From: Gammaproteobacteria bacterium
Lineage (GTDB): Bacteria; Pseudomonadota; Gammaproteobacteria; Pseudomonadales; Pseudohongiellaceae
DNA: 10,812 nucleotides
Direction of reading: 5' to 3'
NCBI GenBank assembly: GCA_016762995.1
Contig: JAESUT010000230.1
Coordinates: forward strand, 1-10,812
In this document: piece by piece, positions 6,119 to 10,812 of the stretch
Numbering within the stretch: the first letter of the stretch is position 1
Layout of the letters: each line of letters starts with the position of its first letter
Notes under the pieces: model-generated
What the model saw: only the letters and a program-made list of their open reading frames with translations
Database searches by the model: none
Told to the model about the DNA's origin: nothing
Position numbers and translations under genes: made by a program

Positions 6119-7645
6119 ATGAACAAAAGAGTGCTCGTTTATCTTCTGCTTACCGGATTCTTCGGTGTGCTTTTAGGTGCCACTGTTACCTATTTCGTAA
6201 ACTTCACTGGAACTACTAGTGAGGAACAGGCCAGTGAGCCACTTTACTGGGTATCGCCGATGGATCCTACATACCGTAGAGACGAGCCTGGCACATCTCC
6301 AATGGGGATGGAACTTGTTGCCGTTTACGCAGGCAACCCGGGGGAAGCGCTAGGGCTTGGAGTGGTTTCCATTTCCCCGATAGTGGAAAACAATCTAGGG
6401 GTAAGGACTGCATTGGTGGAGGTTGAGCCATTCAGAAGCACCATAAGAACAGTCGGCTATGTGCAGTTTGATGAAGACAAGTTGATTCATATGCACCCAC
6501 GAGTGGAAGGTTGGATTGATGAGCTAAATGTTAAGACGCAGGGTGAATTTATCGAAGAGGGGCAAGCTATCTATTCAATGTATTCACCGACATTAGTGAA
6601 TGCTCAGGAAGAATTGCTGCTGGCAATGGAAAGGAGCAACCAGCGATTCGTTGTATCTGCCGAAGAGCGATTGTTGGCTCTTCAAGTACCACAATCACTA
6701 ATAGATGAGGTTAAGGCCAATCGAAGAGTTTCCCGAAACGTAACTGTGTATGCGCCGCAGAGTGGCGTTGTTGCAAACCTTAATGTCAGAGAAGGTCAGT
6801 TCGTGCAGCCTGGGAATCAGATTATCTCTATCGGTGTACTGGATGAAGTATGGGTAATTGCGGAGGTCTTCGAACGTCAGGCATCTCTTGTGTCTGTTGG
6901 TGACTTCGTCAACATGACTCTGGGCTATCTGCCCGGCAGAGAATGGCAAGGCGTAGTGGACTTCATTTATCCGACACTGGATGAACAAACCAGGACTGTA
7001 TCGGTCCGACTAAAATTCAGAAATCCAGGGCAGGAACTAAAGCCGAATATGTTTGCGCAGGTGACTATCTTGCATAGTGAGGAGGGAGAGCAGGCATTAC
7101 TAATTCCTCATGAAGCTGTGATACGAACCGGTACTCAAGATCGCGCTGTACTAGCTATGGGCGAGGGAAAATTCAAGTCAGTAGAAGTCACATTGGGAAG
7201 ACTGGGTGATACCAGTGTAGAAATTCTTGAAGGTTTGGAAGCTGGAGACCGTGTGGTCACCTCGGCCCATTTTCTGCTGGATTCGGAGTCCAGCATTACT
7301 TCGGATTTTCTCAGAATGTCACCAGATCAAGAAATGGATCATGACCAGATGGTTGCGGACCCAACAGAAATGTCGGACATGGATGAGCCAAGCGAATTAG
7401 TGTGGAGCAGGGGAAGAGTAGAACATGTGATGACGCCAGAACGAATGATCTCAATAACACATGATCCTGTGCCCGAATGGGAATGGCCAGCAATGACCAT
7501 GAGCTTTGATCTTGACCAGAATATAGACGAATCGGTAATCGCAGAGGGAAGGGAATATGAATTTCAATTGAACCGCATAACTGGGAGCAAAGTCGTAATT
7601 GTTGATTTTAGAGAGCTGGAATTAGCTCAGCAGCCGGGAAACTAG
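6119..7645 (+). CDS. cusB: RND periplasmic adaptor CusB with C-terminal CusF-like copper-binding domain
   Basis: A 508-residue membrane-fusion protein linking CusA to the outer-membrane channel. Parts in order: an N-terminal membrane anchor or uncleaved signal (about 5-27); a heavy-metal-binding domain (about 42-71, YWVSPMDP to SPMGMELVAVY) in the Cys-free form seen in CusB; the barrel-sandwich/lipoyl halves and helical hairpin (about 105-240); a beta-barrel and membrane-proximal domain to about 395; a Met/Asp/His-rich linker (400-422: M400, M406, H408, M411, M418, M421); and a CusF-like domain (about 426-503). The last keeps H448, W456, M459 and M461, with exactly the spacing of the E. coli CusF ligands H36, W44, M47 and M49. 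SilB of Cupriavidus has a comparable fusion. AAGGTG at 6108-6113 is the ribosome site. The stop is one base from the cusA ATG, so the two genes are likely coupled. Confidence 0.95.
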   Translation: MNKRVLVYLLLTGFFGVLLGATVTYFVNFTGTTSEEQASEPLYWVSPMDPTYRRDEPGTSPMGMELVAVYAGNPGEALGLGVVSISPIVENNLGVRTALVEVEPFRSTIRTVGYVQFDEDKLIHMHPRVEGWIDELNVKTQGEFIEEGQAIYSMYSPTLVNAQEELLLAMERSNQRFVVSAEERLLALQVPQSLIDEVKANRRVSRNVTVYAPQSGVVANLNVREGQFVQPGNQIISIGVLDEVWVIAEVFERQASLVSVGDFVNMTLGYLPGREWQGVVDFIYPTLDEQTRTVSVRLKFRNPGQELKPNMFAQVTILHSEEGEQALLIPHEAVIRTGTQDRAVLAMGEGKFKSVEVTLGRLGDTSVEILEGLEAGDRVVTSAHFLLDSESSITSDFLRMSPDQEMDHDQMVADPTEMSDMDEPSELVWSRGRVEHVMTPERMISITHDPVPEWEWPAMTMSFDLDQNIDESVIAEGREYEFQLNRITGSKVVIVDFRELELAQQPGN

Positions 7646-7646
7646 A

Positions 7647-10600
7647 ATGATCGAAGGAATAATTCGCTGGTCGATTCGTAATCGGCTCTTCATATTGCTA
7701 AGTGCGGTCGTTCTGGTCGCCGTTGGTGGCTATTCGATTCAGAATACTCCAATTGATGCGTTGCCTGATCTTTCAGATGTCCAGGTTATTATAAAGACTT
7801 CTTACCCAGGACAGGCGCCACAGGTTGTTGAAGATCAGATCACTTATCCATTAACGACGGCAATGTTATCTGTTCCGGGCTCTGTGACGGTTCGAGGATA
7901 TTCATTCTTCGGTGACTCCTATGTATATGTGATATTCGACGATGACACAGATCTGTATTGGGCGCGTAGTCGTGTGCTTGAGTATTTAAATCAGGTAGCC
8001 GGTGAACTGCCTCCCAATGTCAGTCCGCAATTGGGGCCAGATGCAACTGGCGTTGGTTGGGTGTACTTATACGCACTGACTGACAGAACTGGGCAACATG
8101 ACCTGGGGCAGCTGAGGAGTATCCAGGATTGGTTTCTCAAGTATGAACTGCAGACGGTTCCTGGTGTTGCTGAAGTGTCATCAATTGGTGGGATGGTCAA
8201 GCAATATCAAATTCAGGTTGACCCGGAGAAACTCAGAGCATTCGGCATTCCATTGAGCCATATTCAGATGGCAATCAGGCAGGGTAATCTAGAATCCGGT
8301 GCTTCAGTTGTCGAAATGGCCGAAGCGGAATATATGGTGCTGGTCGACGGCTATGTTTCTAGCTTGGATGATTTGAATAATATTCCCTTAGGGATGAATC
8401 AAAATGGAACTCCGCTGCTTCTAAAGGACATTGCCGATATCAACCTTGGGCCGCAGCTACGACGTGGCATCGCAGAATTAAATGGCGAGGGCGAAACGGT
8501 AGGTGGCATCATAATAATGCGTTTTGGGGAAAATGCGGCTAACGTTATTGACGCGGTTAAAGCCAAACTCGAAGACTTGAAACTGGGACTTCCTGATGGT
8601 GTTGAAATTGTAACGGTCTATGATCGTTCCGAATTGATCAGTCGTTCGATAGAGAATTTGCTGGAAAAGCTACTGGAAGAATTTGTAGTAGTTGCGTTGG
8701 TTTGCGTTATTTTCCTTTTTCATTTTCGTTCCTCACTAGTAGCTATTGTGAGTCTTCCTGTAGGAATTCTTGCCGCTTTCAGCGTCATGTATTTCCTGGG
8801 CATCAATGCCAATATTATGTCTCTTGGTGGCATAGCAATTGCTATTGGTGTGATGCTCGATGGTGCAATTGTCATGATTGAGAATATGCACAAACAGATG
8901 GAGAAGACTCCGCTCACAGACGAAAACAGATGGCATATAGTTGAGAAAGCTGCAGTAGAGGTAGGTCCAGCGCTATTCTTTAGTTTGCTAATTATCACGA
9001 TGAGCTTTCTACCAGTCTTCGCTCTGGAGGCACAAGAAGGTCGTATGTTTGCCCCGCTGGCATTTACAAAGACTTATGCAATGGCCGCTTCAGCGATCGT
9101 CGCTATCACTCTTGTGCCAGTTCTAATGGGTTACTTCATTCGTGGAACGATTATGCACGAGGACAAGAACCCGCTTAACAGATTCCTAAAATTAGTGTAT
9201 CGCCCAGCTATTAGAGGTGTTCTTAGATATCCCAAGGTAACAGCTATCTTTGCGCTAGCAATTACTCTTGTTGGTTTCTGGCCTGTGTCGCAAATTGGTA
9301 GTGAATTCATTCCGCCTTTGGACGAGGGTGACTTAATGTATATGCCCACAACATATGCAGGAATTTCTGTAGGTAAAGCGCGCGAATTGCTGCAACAGAC
9401 TGATAGGCTTATCAAGACTGTTCCTGAGGTAAAAACTGTATTCGGGAAAATGGGGCGTGCTGACACAGCGACTGATCCTGCTCCGCTTACGATGATGGAG
9501 ACCTTTATTCAGCTAAAGCCAAAGGAAGAATGGCGGGACGGGGTAACGACACAGTCCCTGATTCAGGAATTCAATTCTCTAGTTACAATTCCAGGACTGA
9601 CTAATGCTTTTGTTATGCCTATCAAGACTCGAATAGATATGCTGGCTACAGGTATTAAGACTCCTGTTGGAATAAAAATCGCAGGTCCAGACTTATCGAC
9701 AATTCAAGCCATAGGACAGGATCTTGAGAGAGTACTGCAGAACGTGGAAGGCACAGCTTCTGTTTATTCTGAACGAGTAGCAGGTGGCCGCTACATTAAG
9801 GTTGATATACAACGAGAAAGAGCTGCTCGTTATGGGCTGAATATTGCTGATATTCAACAGATTGTTTCTACAGCAATTGGTGGTATGAATATTAGTGAAT
9901 CGGTGGAGGGCCTAGAACGGTACCCAATCAACCTTAGGTATCCACAGTCATACCGCGATTCAGTTCAATCTATCTCCATGCTTCCGCTTATAACAGCAAG
10001 TGGGCAGCGAATAGCGTTAGCCGATGTTGCAGAAGTGTATATTGAAGATGGCCCGCCGGGTATAAAAAGTGAAAATGCTCGGTTGAATGGTTGGACATTC
10101 ATCGATATACAAAACATCGATGTGGGGACATACGTAGTTGCAGCACAAGAAGTGGTTCGTGAGCAACTGGAGCTTCCGGCAGGTTATTCAATTACTTGGT
10201 CAGGTCAATATGAGTATATGCAACGGGCAAAAGAAAAACTGACATACGTAATTCCTATGACCCTAGTTATTATCGCCCTCCTCCTGTACATCCATTTCCG
10301 AAATATCGCAGAGGTCGCGATAATCATGGGCACCATGCCGCTGGCTTTAATCGGTGGGCTTTGGTTGATGTATGCGTACGGATTCAATTTTTCAGTGGCG
10401 GTAGGTATAGGGTTTATAGCCCTTGCAGGTGTCGCGGTTGAAACTGGCGTGATAATGCTGGTCTATCTGAATCAGTCCTATCGCAAAATGCTGGAAGATT
10501 GTCAGAAAAACAATGAAGCCCCGGACATTGAAATGCTTCGATCAAGTGTTCTAGATGGGGCGGCGAATCGGGTGCGGCCAGTCATGATGACCGCCTCCGC

Positions 10601-10799
10601 TACCGTGGCAGGACTACTTCCTATCTTTTTTGGTACCGGCACAGGTTCAGAAGTTATGAGCCGGATTGCCGCACCGATGGTGGGAGGAATGTTATCAGCA
10701 GTCATTCTAACTTTACTTGTTGTACCGAGTTTGTACTTCCTGCTACGAAGCAGCGACCTCAAAAAATTGACCCTAGCCTTTAATGGAGATTCAAAATGA
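7647..10799 (+). CDS. cusA: Cu(I)/Ag(I) RND efflux pump CusA
   Basis: A 1050-residue inner-membrane proton antiporter of the heavy-metal-efflux RND class that moves Cu(I)/Ag(I) from periplasm or cytoplasm into the adaptor-channel complex. It has the expected 12 membrane segments: one near 12-30, a block at about 340-498, one near 530-548, and a block at about 868-1033. Two large periplasmic loops separate them. D405 in GVMLDGAIVMIEN matches the proton-relay aspartate of E. coli CusA. The three-methionine metal site is conserved as M566, M616 and M665, aligned with E. coli M573, M623 and M672 at a constant offset of seven, and lies in the usual contexts YMP, APLTM and RIDML. This supports monovalent Cu/Ag specificity rather than the divalent Co/Zn/Cd specificity of CzcA. 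The gene begins one base after the cusB stop and ends in an ATGA overlap with the next gene. Full length, with no damage seen. Confidence 0.97.
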   Translation: MIEGIIRWSIRNRLFILLSAVVLVAVGGYSIQNTPIDALPDLSDVQVIIKTSYPGQAPQVVEDQITYPLTTAMLSVPGSVTVRGYSFFGDSYVYVIFDDDTDLYWARSRVLEYLNQVAGELPPNVSPQLGPDATGVGWVYLYALTDRTGQHDLGQLRSIQDWFLKYELQTVPGVAEVSSIGGMVKQYQIQVDPEKLRAFGIPLSHIQMAIRQGNLESGASVVEMAEAEYMVLVDGYVSSLDDLNNIPLGMNQNGTPLLLKDIADINLGPQLRRGIAELNGEGETVGGIIIMRFGENAANVIDAVKAKLEDLKLGLPDGVEIVTVYDRSELISRSIENLLEKLLEEFVVVALVCVIFLFHFRSSLVAIVSLPVGILAAFSVMYFLGINANIMSLGGIAIAIGVMLDGAIVMIENMHKQMEKTPLTDENRWHIVEKAAVEVGPALFFSLLIITMSFLPVFALEAQEGRMFAPLAFTKTYAMAASAIVAITLVPVLMGYFIRGTIMHEDKNPLNRFLKLVYRPAIRGVLRYPKVTAIFALAITLVGFWPVSQIGSEFIPPLDEGDLMYMPTTYAGISVGKARELLQQTDRLIKTVPEVKTVFGKMGRADTATDPAPLTMMETFIQLKPKEEWRDGVTTQSLIQEFNSLVTIPGLTNAFVMPIKTRIDMLATGIKTPVGIKIAGPDLSTIQAIGQDLERVLQNVEGTASVYSERVAGGRYIKVDIQRERAARYGLNIADIQQIVSTAIGGMNISESVEGLERYPINLRYPQSYRDSVQSISMLPLITASGQRIALADVAEVYIEDGPPGIKSENARLNGWTFIDIQNIDVGTYVVAAQEVVREQLELPAGYSITWSGQYEYMQRAKEKLTYVIPMTLVIIALLLYIHFRNIAEVAIIMGTMPLALIGGLWLMYAYGFNFSVAVGIGFIALAGVAVETGVIMLVYLNQSYRKMLEDCQKNNEAPDIEMLRSSVLDGAANRVRPVMMTASATVAGLLPIFFGTGTGSEVMSRIAAPMVGGMLSAVILTLLVVPSLYFLLRSSDLKKLTLAFNGDSK

Positions 10800-10812
10800 A
10801 AAGACTTACTGT
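10796..10812 (+). CDS. Start of an unidentified gene downstream of cusA (cut by the right edge)
   Basis: ATG at 10796-10798 overlaps the cusA stop in an ATGA. A GGAG ribosome site at 10785-10788 is seven bases upstream. Only five codons and two bases are visible (MKRLT then GT). The Lys-Arg beginning is compatible with a signal peptide or membrane anchor, but five residues do not allow a function. The tight coupling to cusA says it belongs to the efflux operon; small periplasmic copper-binding proteins are a common neighbour, but that is a guess. Confidence 0.6.

Noticed and set aside
9131..9466. Minus-strand frame of 111 codons inside cusA
   Set aside because: Antisense to conserved pump sequence that includes the M566 region; no independent support.
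1..10812. Defence system, mobile element, tRNA/rRNA or CRISPR content
   Set aside because: No transposase, integrase, terminal repeats, repeat-spacer pattern or RNA gene was seen; all long frames belong to copper resistance.

Overview
The window is one copper/silver resistance cluster from a Gram-negative bacterium. The protein content (CopA/CopB, CusS/CusR and a CusCBA efflux pump with an HME-type RND pump) and moderate GC suggest a gammaproteobacterium, perhaps marine or environmental. The lineage is an inference; no phylogenetic marker is present. No mobile element, RNA gene or CRISPR array was seen.

Layout. On the minus strand, reading leftwards from about 4500, lie a CusR/CopR-type response regulator (4497-3802), its histidine kinase (3812-2391, overlapping the regulator by 11 bases), a 203-base gap holding an operator and promoter, the Tat-exported multicopper oxidase CopA (2187-415), and the start of CopB (418 to the left edge, ATGA overlap with copA). 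On the plus strand, after a 304-base divergent control region, lie a CusC/TolC-like outer-membrane channel (4802-6109), a CusB-type adaptor with a CusF-like domain fused at its C-terminus (6119-7645), the RND pump CusA (7647-10799), and the first codons of another gene (ATG at 10796, ATGA overlap with cusA) that runs off the right edge.

How it works together. The kinase should sense periplasmic Cu(I)/Ag(I) and phosphorylate the regulator. The regulator then turns on two responses: periplasmic oxidation and binding of copper by CopA/CopB, and efflux across the outer membrane by CusCB(F)A. The adaptor keeps all four CusF-type metal-ligand positions and the pump keeps the three-methionine site. 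Met/His-rich tracts recur in CopA, CopB and the CusB linker.

Main sequence finding. The three predicted promoters (copA, the regulator and the channel gene) share one geometry: the palindromic core CATTACAA-NN-TTGTAATG, then six bases, then an extra TAAT half-site, then a -10-like hexamer whose first base is 41.5 bp from the dyad centre in every case. The divergent region has the extra TAAT on both sides. The copA operator has it only on the side facing copA. I see no wholly new gene system here; the novelty is in this regulatory architecture, the CusB-CusF fusion and an unusual leader with two TTG starts.
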